Of a DNA stretch of 64,000 nt, positions 1 to 7,326 are shown in pieces. Origin of the DNA: Mycobacterium sp. GA-1841 (GTDB lineage: Bacteria > Actinomycetota > Actinomycetes > Mycobacteriales > Mycobacteriaceae). The first letter of the stretch is position 1. The number at the start of each line of letters is the position of its first letter. The stretch spans positions 62,001-126,000 of the forward strand of contig NZ_MBEQ01000056.1 in the NCBI RefSeq assembly GCF_001954135.1, read 5' to 3'. Below the pieces are notes generated by a model. That model searched no databases, was not told where the DNA came from, and was given only the letters and a program-made list of their open reading frames with translations. The position numbers were made by a program, and so were the translations under genes.

Positions 1-387
1 ATCATCCTGGCGACCATCATGGCGGCGATCCCGATGGCGCTCAACACCGCGGTCGGGCTCAACACCATGCCGCCGGTGTACCTGAAGCTGGCCCGATCCT
101 TGAAGGCCTCGCCACAACAGACCTTGTTCGCCATCGCGATCCCGGCGGCCGGACCGTTCATCGTCGCCGGCCTGCGGCTCGCCGTGGTCTATGCCCTGAT
201 CGGCACCATCGCCATGGAATTCACCACGGCACAGGCGGGCCTGGGCTACCGGATCCGATATCTCTACGAGATCTTCGACAACAACGCGATGTTCGCCTAC
301 ATCGCGGTCGTGCTGGTGCTGTCGTGCATTCTCACCGTGCTGCTGGCGGCGGTCGAACGCGTTCTGCTGCGCGGGAGGAACCGATGA
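1..387 (+). CDS. ABC transporter permease, 3' part (5' end outside window)
   Basis: C-terminal 128 residues of a binding-protein-dependent inner-membrane permease; the reading frame is open from base 1, so the start lies upstream. The segment LARSLKASPQQTLF followed by IPAAGPFIVAGLRLA is the cytoplasmic EAA-type loop that contacts the ATPase, and two hydrophobic helices follow. The sequence resembles the SsuC/TauC/ThiX-like permeases for small organic ions (nitrate, sulfonate, pyrimidine precursors). Its stop overlaps the start of a second permease by 4 bases (ATGA), so the two are translationally coupled and probably form a heterodimeric channel. The ATPase and binding protein are presumably upstream, outside the window. 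The substrate cannot be read from the sequence; the neighbours suggest a compound oxidised by the molybdenum hydroxylase. Confidence 0.85.
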   Translation: MILATIMAAIPMALNTAVGLNTMPPVYLKLARSLKASPQQTLFAIAIPAAGPFIVAGLRLAVVYALIGTIAMEFTTAQAGLGYRIRYLYEIFDNNAMFAYIAVVLVLSCILTVLLAAVERVLLRGRNR

Positions 388-1184
388 CCTCGACCCTGCA
401 GTCGCCGTCCGGCGCCGCCCCGGTTGCCACGTCGCGATCGACGTCGCAGCGGGTCCGTTCGATCCTGGGTAACCAGGCCGTCGGTGCGGTCCTGCTTGCG
501 CTGGTGGTGGGCATCGTGTGGGAGATCTTCTCCGACCTGACGTTCGTGGTGCCCTCGCCGGTGCAGACGTTCCGGGTGCTGATCGGCAACCTCACCGACC
601 CGGGGTATCTGTTCGATCTGCAGGTCACCGCGCAGTCGGTGTTCCTGGCATTCGTCATCGGCACCGCGGTCGGCGGCGCGTTGGGCTTGCTGCTCGGCCT
701 GTCGCAGCGGTTGCGGCTGATCTTCGAGCCGATACTGATCGTGCTCAACGGGATCCCCAAGATCGTGCTGTATCCGGTGCTGCTGCCGATCTTCAGCCTG
801 TCCGGCTCCAAGATCGTCATGGGCGTCCTGTTTGCCCTGTTCCCGGTGTTGATCAACGTGACCACCGGGGTGCAGCAGATCCCAGGGGTGTATTGGAAGC
901 TGGCCCGCTCGGTGCGTGCCAATCCCTGGCAGACGTTGGTGCACATCATCATTCCCGCGATCCGGCGACCGCTGCTGACCGGGATCCGGCTGGCGGTCAG
1001 CCTCGCGGTGGTCGGCGTGGTGCTCTCGGAGTTCTTCGCCACCAGGCGGGGGCTGGGTCGGGTGGTACTGCAGTCCTACAGTCACGGTGACTACCCGTCC
1101 ATGGTGGCCACCATCATGCTGCTGATCACCATCTCGTTCGGTATCTCGATCGCGCTGTGGCAGTGGGAGAAACGACTCCATTGA
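384..1184 (+). CDS. ABC transporter permease (SsuC/TauC-like)
   Basis: A 266-residue inner-membrane permease, the usual length for the family. The start ATG at 384 overlaps the previous stop (ATGA) and has GGGAGGAA just upstream; an in-frame start at 324 would lie inside the previous gene and is rejected. Around six hydrophobic helices are visible. The EAA loop reads LARSVRANPWQTLVHIIIPA near residue 175, very like the loop of the preceding gene, so the pair arose by duplication. It is followed, again with a 4-base overlap (TTGA), by the molybdenum hydroxylase large subunit, which places transporter and enzyme in one operon. The likely role is import of the hydroxylase substrate or a precursor (inference from context). 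Confidence 0.88.
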   Translation: MTSTLQSPSGAAPVATSRSTSQRVRSILGNQAVGAVLLALVVGIVWEIFSDLTFVVPSPVQTFRVLIGNLTDPGYLFDLQVTAQSVFLAFVIGTAVGGALGLLLGLSQRLRLIFEPILIVLNGIPKIVLYPVLLPIFSLSGSKIVMGVLFALFPVLINVTTGVQQIPGVYWKLARSVRANPWQTLVHIIIPAIRRPLLTGIRLAVSLAVVGVVLSEFFATRRGLGRVVLQSYSHGDYPSMVATIMLLITISFGISIALWQWEKRLH

Positions 1185-3511
1185 CCGCCAACGTATCGGC
1201 GCCCGGCCACATCGGCAGCTCGGTCGGGCGTCGCGAGGACGAGCGGCTGCTCGGCGGACGCGGGCAGTTCGTGGCCGATGGCGCGGCCGGCGCACGCCAC
1301 GTGGTGTTCCTGCGATCGGCCCAACCACACGCCAGGATCAGCGGGCTGGATACTTCGGCCGCCGAGCTGATGCCCGGGGTGATCGGCATCTACACCGCCC
1401 AGGACCTGGGCCTGTGCGATGTGTCCATCCCGTCGCTGACCACCCCGGATCCGGACTTCACCGCAGCCACGGCCTGTGTGCTGGCCGAGCAGCGGCTGGC
1501 GATGCTGGCCCATGACCGCGTGCACTACGTCGGCCAGCCGATCGCCGTGGTGATCGCCGAGGACCGCTACCTCGCCGAGGACGCGGCAGAGGCCATCGAG
1601 ATCGACTATGAGCCGCTGGCCGCGGTGACCGATCCGTTCCGGGCGCTTGATCCCGCATGCCCACCGCTGTTCGACCACCTCGACAGCAACGAGGCGGCGC
1701 GACTGCACTATTCATTCGGCGACGTCGAACACGGATTCGCCGCGGCGGCAACGGTGGTCAGCGGCACCTACCGGATGAACCGGCACGGCGCGGTACCGCT
1801 GGAGTGCCGGGGCGTGCTCGCACAGTTCGACGCCCGGCACAAACGGGTCGAGGTGACCACGTCCACCCAGGTTCCGCACATGGTGCGCAACGCGATCTGC
1901 GCGGTGACCGGCTGGTCCCGTCAGGACGTCAAGGTCGCGGTTCCTGATGTCGGCGGCGGCTTTGGCACCAAGGCCAACGTGTACGCCGAGGAGATCCTGC
2001 TCGCCCTGCTGGCGCGGCACACCGGGGACCGCTTGATCTGGATCGAGGACCGCCAGGAACATCTGCTGGCCAGCGCTCAGGGCCGCGATCAGGTGCACCG
2101 CACCCGGCTCGCGGTCGACGCCGACGGCCACATCCTGGCCTGGGCCGACGATTTCGTCGTCGACATCGGCGCCGGGAGCCTGTGGGTGGCCGGGATCATC
2201 GCCAACACCGCGATCCATCTCCTGGGGCCCTACCGGATACCTGCGGCACAGATTTCGGGTCGCGCGGCGCTGACGAACAAGACGCTGGTCGCCCAGTACC
2301 GGGGTGCGGGCCGGCCGGAGGCCACGTTCGCGATGGAACGCAGCCTCGATGCCGCGGCCCGCGAGATCGGCCTGAGCACCGACGAGATCCGGCGGCGCAA
2401 CCTGCTCACCGAGGCCGATATGCCCTACCCGCGGCCGATTCCGTACCGCGACGGTGTGCCGATCCGGTACGACGGTCGCGATTACCGCGCATGCCTGGAA
2501 TCGGTACTGGACGCGCTGCCGTCCGAAGAAATGAGCCGCTGTGCGGCCGAAAACCCGCAATACCACCTCGGTTACGGTCTGGCGTCCTATCTGGAGGCCA
2601 CCGGCCGCGGTCCGCACGAGACCGCCCGGATACGTCTGCTGCCCGACGGACACTTCGAGATCACCGCGGGCGCAGCCTCGGCCGGTCAGGGGCACGAAAC
2701 CGTGTTCGCGCAGGTTGCCGCCGAGACCTTGGCGGTGCCGTTCGACCAGGTTCGCTATCTGCCGGGGGACACCGAGCGGTTACCCGACGGGGTGGGAACC
2801 TTCGCCAGCCGCTCGGCGATACTCGCCGGCTCGGCGGTGCACAAGGCCGCCGGGCAACTCGTCGAGCTGGCCGCCGAGCGGGTGAGGGCGCTGACCGGCG
2901 CCGAACGCGATGACGTCCAGTACGCCGAGGGTCGGTTCCACCTCACCGGGGACTACTCGATCGGCTGGGCCGAACTCGCCCGCGCGGTGGCCCTGGGTGG
3001 CGAGCAGGAAGGTGGCGGCGCACTCGATGTCACTGCCGTGCACCGGGTTCCGACGGTGACCTGGACGATGGGAGTGCATGCCGTGATCGTCGGTGTGCAT
3101 CGGCGTACCGGAATGGTCAAGGTTCTGCGCTATGCGGTGGCTCATGAGGGCGGTCGGGAGATCAACCCGAGAATCGTCGAAGGGCAGATCATCGGTGGGG
3201 TGGCCCAGGGGGTCGGCGGGGCGCTGTTCGAGCGGTGGGAGTATTCGGAAACCGGGCAGCCGCAATCGACCACGTTTGCCGCCTACCACCTGCCGTTGAG
3301 CACCGATATGCCGATGGTGCGAGTCCGGCATCGGCATGTCGACACCCCGGCGAACCCGATCGGTGTGCGCGGGGCAGGGGAGAGCGGCACCATCGCGGTG
3401 TACGCCGCGCTCGCCAGTGCTGTCGACGACGCGCTCGGCGGCCGGATTCAGGTCGACAGCACCCCGATCGCGACGGGTCAACTGTGTCGCGCATTGGAGC
3501 AGGCGTCGTGA
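1181..3511 (+). CDS. Molybdopterin-binding (large) subunit of a xanthine dehydrogenase-family hydroxylase
   Basis: About 776 residues, typical for the separate molybdenum-cofactor subunit of this family. The N-terminal domain starts with SSVGRREDERLLGGRGQFVAD; the Mo-binding domains include VPDVGGGFGTKANVYAEE and QYRGAGRPEATFAMER. The GVRGAGESGTIAVYAALASA region near the C-terminus carries the conserved catalytic glutamate. The loop that in aerobic CO dehydrogenase holds the catalytic cysteine (AYRCSFR) reads QYRGAGR here, so this is not a CO dehydrogenase. I prefer the TTG start at 1181 because it overlaps the previous stop (TTGA) and has GGAGA ten bases upstream; GTG at 1157 is the alternative. 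It is encoded with its FAD and iron-sulfur subunits and hydroxylates an unknown, probably N-heterocyclic, substrate. Confidence 0.9.
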   Translation: MTANVSAPGHIGSSVGRREDERLLGGRGQFVADGAAGARHVVFLRSAQPHARISGLDTSAAELMPGVIGIYTAQDLGLCDVSIPSLTTPDPDFTAATACVLAEQRLAMLAHDRVHYVGQPIAVVIAEDRYLAEDAAEAIEIDYEPLAAVTDPFRALDPACPPLFDHLDSNEAARLHYSFGDVEHGFAAAATVVSGTYRMNRHGAVPLECRGVLAQFDARHKRVEVTTSTQVPHMVRNAICAVTGWSRQDVKVAVPDVGGGFGTKANVYAEEILLALLARHTGDRLIWIEDRQEHLLASAQGRDQVHRTRLAVDADGHILAWADDFVVDIGAGSLWVAGIIANTAIHLLGPYRIPAAQISGRAALTNKTLVAQYRGAGRPEATFAMERSLDAAAREIGLSTDEIRRRNLLTEADMPYPRPIPYRDGVPIRYDGRDYRACLESVLDALPSEEMSRCAAENPQYHLGYGLASYLEATGRGPHETARIRLLPDGHFEITAGAASAGQGHETVFAQVAAETLAVPFDQVRYLPGDTERLPDGVGTFASRSAILAGSAVHKAAGQLVELAAERVRALTGAERDDVQYAEGRFHLTGDYSIGWAELARAVALGGEQEGGGALDVTAVHRVPTVTWTMGVHAVIVGVHRRTGMVKVLRYAVAHEGGREINPRIVEGQIIGGVAQGVGGALFERWEYSETGQPQSTTFAAYHLPLSTDMPMVRVRHRHVDTPANPIGVRGAGESGTIAVYAALASAVDDALGGRIQVDSTPIATGQLCRALEQAS

Positions 3512-4389
3512 AACCCGCGCCGTTCCACTACCTCCGGCCGGATTCGGTCGGTGAGGCCCTCGAGCAGTTGGCCTGCCATCCGGATGCCAAGCTGATGGCG
3601 GGTGGTCAGTCCTTGATGGCGTTGATGAATCTGCGGCTGGCCCGGCCCGGCGTGGTCATCGACATCGGCCGTCTGGACGAGCTCAACCGGATGTTCGACG
3701 ACACCGACGATCTGGTCGTGGGTGCCTTGGTCACCCATCGCACCGTGGAGATTGACCCGTTGATCGGGGCACGCGTCCCGCTGCTCGCCGCTGCCGCCGG
3801 CCATATCGGACACCTCGGTATCCGCAACCGCGGCACGCTCGGCGGATCGGTGGCGCATGCCGACCCGGCTGCCGAGATGCCCTTGGCCACACTGGTGCTC
3901 GACGCGACCTTTCACACCGAGTCGGTGGGCGGTGGCCGTCGGAAGGTGGCGGCCGAGGACATGTTCGTATCGTTCTACACCAACGCCCTGGAACCCGACG
4001 AGATGATCACCTGGGTCTCGATCCCCGCCATCCGTCCCGGTCAGGGCTGGGGGTTCGTCGAATACGCCCGGCAGCACGGCGATTACGGGTTGGCCGGCGC
4101 CGGTTGCCTGCTGAGTGTCGGCCGCGACGGTCGCATCGAATCGCTGCGGGCCGGGGCGCTCAGCGCAGCGGATCGCCCGCTGTTGTTCATCGGCGACGAG
4201 GCCGTCGGCGAACGCCCGTCGGCGGGCCTGTGGCGCGCACTGGCACAGCGCTGGGCCAGTGCTACCGACCCGTCCTCCGACGATCCGGACTACTCCCGGC
4301 GGTTGTGCGCAGAGGCGTTGACACAGGCGCTGACCGAAGCCGAACGGCGCACCCAAGAGGGACAGGAGGCCATCCATGCCCGCAACTGA
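3508..4389 (+). CDS. FAD-binding (medium) subunit of the molybdenum hydroxylase
   Basis: A 293-residue subunit of the CoxM/FAD_binding_5 type. Starting at the GTG that overlaps the previous stop (GTGA), it begins with KPAPFHYLRPDSVGEALEQL. The FAD pyrophosphate-binding segment LMAGGQSLMALMNLRLARP lies near residue 30, and the second FAD motif GIRNRGTLGGSVAHADPAAE near residue 107. It passes electrons from the iron-sulfur subunit to FAD and an external acceptor. The end overlaps the small-subunit gene by 14 bases, consistent with a tightly coupled three-subunit operon in large-medium-small order. Confidence 0.92.
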   Translation: MKPAPFHYLRPDSVGEALEQLACHPDAKLMAGGQSLMALMNLRLARPGVVIDIGRLDELNRMFDDTDDLVVGALVTHRTVEIDPLIGARVPLLAAAAGHIGHLGIRNRGTLGGSVAHADPAAEMPLATLVLDATFHTESVGGGRRKVAAEDMFVSFYTNALEPDEMITWVSIPAIRPGQGWGFVEYARQHGDYGLAGAGCLLSVGRDGRIESLRAGALSAADRPLLFIGDEAVGERPSAGLWRALAQRWASATDPSSDDPDYSRRLCAEALTQALTEAERRTQEGQEAIHARN

Positions 4390-4882
4390 CACATCCAAAC
4401 AACCTGTGAGCGTGCCGATATCAGCAGTGGTCAACGGCAGGCTGATCCAGCGCACGGTGACTCCCAGGCTGACGCTGGCCGATTTCCTGCGCGACGAACT
4501 GGGCCTGACCGGTACTCATCTGGGCTGCGAGCACGGGGTGTGCGGGGCATGTTCGGTCTTCCTCGACGGTCGCAGCGTGCGTGCCTGCCTCATGCTGGCG
4601 GCGCAGATCGACGGTGTCCGGGTGACCACGGTCGAAGGCCTCGAGGAGTTCGAGGAGACCGGGCGGCTGCGGCAGGCGTTCTCCGAACACGGGGGCCTGC
4701 AGTGCGGATTCTGTACGCCGGGATTCCTGATCACTGCCGTCGAATTGCTGCGCGACCCGAACACCGACAAGCCGTTGACCGAGGATGCGGTGCGAGAGGC
4801 TCTGTCCGGCAACATCTGCCGGTGCACCGGATACCAGGGCATCGTGCAAGCGGTGCTGGATGCCGCCGATCAATCCCGGTGA
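4376..4882 (+). CDS. 2Fe-2S (small) subunit of the molybdenum hydroxylase
   Basis: A 168-residue protein of the CoxS type. The N-terminal plant-ferredoxin-like cluster motif CEHGVCGACSVFLDG is near residue 50, and the C-terminal helical [2Fe-2S] domain carries CGFCTPGF and later GNICRCTGYQGI, giving all eight expected cysteines. It transfers electrons between the molybdenum site and FAD. The start at 4376 lies inside the end of the FAD subunit gene, with GGGACAGGAGG just upstream, and its 3' end overlaps the following membrane-protein gene. Confidence 0.93.
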   Translation: MPATDTSKQPVSVPISAVVNGRLIQRTVTPRLTLADFLRDELGLTGTHLGCEHGVCGACSVFLDGRSVRACLMLAAQIDGVRVTTVEGLEEFEETGRLRQAFSEHGGLQCGFCTPGFLITAVELLRDPNTDKPLTEDAVREALSGNICRCTGYQGIVQAVLDAADQSR

Positions 4883-5942
4883 TGACGCTGCGGCCGGTGC
4901 CGGCACGGGTGGTGGCCGGATCCGCACCGCCGAACTCTTGCGCCCGGTTGGCGCAAGCCGGTGGGGGCTGGCGGCCGTGCTGGCCGTCGCGTTGGGGGCA
5001 GTCCTTTGCGGCACCGCGGCATTGGGCCGGGCCGAATGGGGATCGGCGGTGGCGCTGGGCTTCGTGCTGATCACCGTTCCCGAAATTCCCACCGGCCGGC
5101 GCCCGGCGCTGCACACCCTGGGAGTGCGCGCCGTGACCGTGCTACTCGGCGGCGCACTCGTCGTGGCCGGTGCGCACAACGCCGTGGTGGTGGCGGCGCT
5201 GACCGTTGTGGCGGCGATCGCCGGAGCCGTGATCCGCGGGGTCGGCGCGACGGCGGGCCTGTCGGTGGTGCTGATATCGACCGATCTGGGTCCCGGCGCC
5301 ACGAGTATGGCCGCGCTGTGGCCGTACGTCGTCGGTATCACCATCGGGTTCGCCGGCTGGGCACTGTGGTTCTTGGCTTCCCGCCTGCGAGGCCACCTCG
5401 ACGACGAGCCGGCCCCGGGCGGGGCCGGGGCCGGTGTTGCGCACGCCGTTCGGGTCGGGGTCGCGGTCGGGTCGGCCGTGTCGTTGGCAGCGTTGTGGCC
5501 TACGGAGATGGTGGGCGCGCATTGGTTGATCACCAGCGTGCTGTTGACGATCCAGCCGAGCCAAGCCCAGACCGGTTTGCGCTTGGCTCAACGGCTTTCG
5601 GGCAACTCGGTCGGTGCGGTGATCGCCGCCGCGCTGTTGGGTGCACGCCCGGCGGCGCCGGTGATGATCGCAGTCACCGTGGTGCTCTTCCTTGTCGCGA
5701 TGGCGCTGCGGCCGGTCAACTACACCTGGTGGGCGATCACCGGACCGCCGGTGCTGCTGGTGATCAGCGAGTACCCCGACCTGTTCCCGTGGTACGAGGG
5801 TGGGGTTCGACTCGCCATGAATCTCGCGGGTGCGCTCATCGTGGTCGTGGTGATGTTTGCAGTGCCCATGATCGTGGCGGCGGGCCGGCGGTCGCGACAG
5901 CGCGGACGGATTGCGCTATGCCGCCGTCAACATATCGGATAG
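4860..5942 (+). CDS. FUSC-family membrane protein (aromatic acid exporter-like)
   Basis: About 360 residues, very hydrophobic, with two blocks of predicted helices (roughly residues 25-140 and 195-340) separated by a short charged stretch rich in Gly and Ala. This two-block layout matches fusaric acid resistance/AaeB-like (FUSC) transporters. I take ATG 4860 (MPPINPGDD), which overlaps the preceding gene by 23 bases; no strong ribosome site separates the genes, so coupling is likely. In this operon an efflux or facilitator protein would handle a weak aromatic acid substrate or intermediate (inference). The stop codon TAG at 5940-5942 is immediately followed by an 8-bp palindrome. Confidence 0.75.
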   Translation: MPPINPGDDAAAGAGTGGGRIRTAELLRPVGASRWGLAAVLAVALGAVLCGTAALGRAEWGSAVALGFVLITVPEIPTGRRPALHTLGVRAVTVLLGGALVVAGAHNAVVVAALTVVAAIAGAVIRGVGATAGLSVVLISTDLGPGATSMAALWPYVVGITIGFAGWALWFLASRLRGHLDDEPAPGGAGAGVAHAVRVGVAVGSAVSLAALWPTEMVGAHWLITSVLLTIQPSQAQTGLRLAQRLSGNSVGAVIAAALLGARPAAPVMIAVTVVLFLVAMALRPVNYTWWAITGPPVLLVISEYPDLFPWYEGGVRLAMNLAGALIVVVVMFAVPMIVAAGRRSRQRGRIALCRRQHIG

Positions 5943-5950
5943 TGTATACA
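5943..5950. promoter_or_regulatory. Palindrome TGTATACA, possible operator
   Basis: A perfect 8-bp palindrome, TGTATACA, begins directly after the stop of the FUSC gene and lies 22 bases before the GTG of the amidohydrolase. It sits in a short AT-richer patch (5930-5960) in otherwise GC-rich DNA. Palindromes with a TGTATACA core are common among GntR-family operators, so it may allow separate control of the amidohydrolase gene. Regulator and function are not shown. Confidence 0.35.
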
Positions 5951-5972
5951 AAATCCAACGTTGGGAGGATTT

Positions 5973-7193
5973 GTGACGACACTGCTCGTGGAGGACATCG
6001 GCCTGCTGGTGTCCGGCGACGCCGCGGTGGCACCCGTGCGGGACACCACGCTGCTGATCGAGGACGGGCGGATCGCCGGGATCGGTGTCGACCATCGCGA
6101 TCCTGACCAGGTGTTGTCGGCTGGTGGATTGACGATCATGCCCGGTCTCGTCGACGGCCACGTGCATCCGACGTTCGGTGAATGGACCCCGGCGCAGAAC
6201 TCGATCGGCTGGATCGGCAACTACCTCCAGGGCGGCACCACTTCGATGGTGTCAGCTGGCGAATTGCACATCCCGGGCCTGAATTTCAGCGCATTGACGC
6301 CCGAGCTGGTGTTGAGCATCGCGGTGACGTCCAAGCACACCACAGGCCGCGCTCGCCCGTCGGGGGTCAAACTCAACGCAGGCACGGTGCTGTTGGTGCC
6401 GGGGATGACCGAGGAACACTTCGACCGCGCTCACCGCGAAGGCATCGAGCACCTCAAGTTCATCTTCTACGACTGGAACCGGTTGGGCGACGGCGAAGCT
6501 CAGCGCTATGTCCAATGGGCCCATGACCGCGGGATGACGGTCAAGATGCATTCCGGTGGGGTGTCGCGATCCGGGTCGAGCCGGGTGGCCGGACGCGACG
6601 TCGTCGTCGCGGTACGTCCGGACATCGTCGGCCACATCTCGGGCGGTCCGATCCCACCCCCGGACGAGGACATCATCGCCATCATCGCCGATCTGCCGTC
6701 GGCTCATGTCGAGGTGTGCAGCTCGATGAATTTCCGGGCGACCAAGCTGGTGGTGGACCAACTGTCCGGGCGCGGCGAACTCGGCCGGCTCACCCTCGGT
6801 ACGGACACTCCCGGCGGCACCGGCGTCATTCCCCGGGGCATGTTGCGCAACATCTGCTTTCTCGCCTCGATCTGTGGCGTCGATCCGCTCGACGCCGTCG
6901 CGGCGGCCACCGGTCAGACCGCCCGGGCACACGGTCTCGACACCGGTGTGCTTGCCGAAGGACGACCGGCCGACCTGCTGGTACTCGGACCGATCACCGG
7001 TTCGACCGCCGGCGACGCGCTGGAGTGCTTCGCGCTCGGTGACCTGCCCGGTATTGCGGCCGTGCTGGTCGACGGCGTCGCACTGGTCAAGACCCGCAGT
7101 GAACAAACCCCGCCGCCCAGCCGTGCGGTGAGGTGGCGCGGCGAACCCGTGCCGGCCATGCACGCTGCGGCACGTCGGATCGGCTGCTGCTGA
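5973..7193 (+). CDS. Amidohydrolase, enamidase-like
   Basis: A 406-residue metal-dependent amidohydrolase. GTG 5973 is chosen because GGGAGGA lies 4 bases upstream; an in-frame TTG at 5961 overlaps that site. Motifs in order: MPGLVDGHVHPTFG (first metal-binding HxH, near residue 55), MKMHSGG-type histidine near residue 193 (VKMHSGGVSRSGSS), VGHISGGPIPPPDED, and GTDTPGGTGVIPRGMLRN with the metal-site aspartate. From memory these align well with enamidase of Eubacterium barkeri (6-oxotetrahydronicotinate hydrolysis), including the C-terminal TPPPSRAVRW. Next to a molybdenum hydroxylase, the best reading is ring opening of a cyclic amide formed after hydroxylation of an N-heteroaromatic acid. 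The exact substrate is unproven. Confidence 0.8.
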   Translation: MTTLLVEDIGLLVSGDAAVAPVRDTTLLIEDGRIAGIGVDHRDPDQVLSAGGLTIMPGLVDGHVHPTFGEWTPAQNSIGWIGNYLQGGTTSMVSAGELHIPGLNFSALTPELVLSIAVTSKHTTGRARPSGVKLNAGTVLLVPGMTEEHFDRAHREGIEHLKFIFYDWNRLGDGEAQRYVQWAHDRGMTVKMHSGGVSRSGSSRVAGRDVVVAVRPDIVGHISGGPIPPPDEDIIAIIADLPSAHVEVCSSMNFRATKLVVDQLSGRGELGRLTLGTDTPGGTGVIPRGMLRNICFLASICGVDPLDAVAAATGQTARAHGLDTGVLAEGRPADLLVLGPITGSTAGDALECFALGDLPGIAAVLVDGVALVKTRSEQTPPPSRAVRWRGEPVPAMHAAARRIGCC

Positions 7194-7326
7194 ACCGACA
7201 GTCGGCCACGCAGACGCCGGCGAATGCCTAGTCTGATCATCGGGTAGGCGCTCACCGGAATCGTCGCGTTGGGCTGATCACTCGGCGCCACGCGTACCGT
7301 CCACCCCCGCAAGCTCAGGAGGCCAG

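Noticed and set aside
1181..3511. Carbon monoxide dehydrogenase large subunit
   Set aside because: The active-site cysteine loop (AYRCSFR) is absent; the equivalent reads QYRGAGR.
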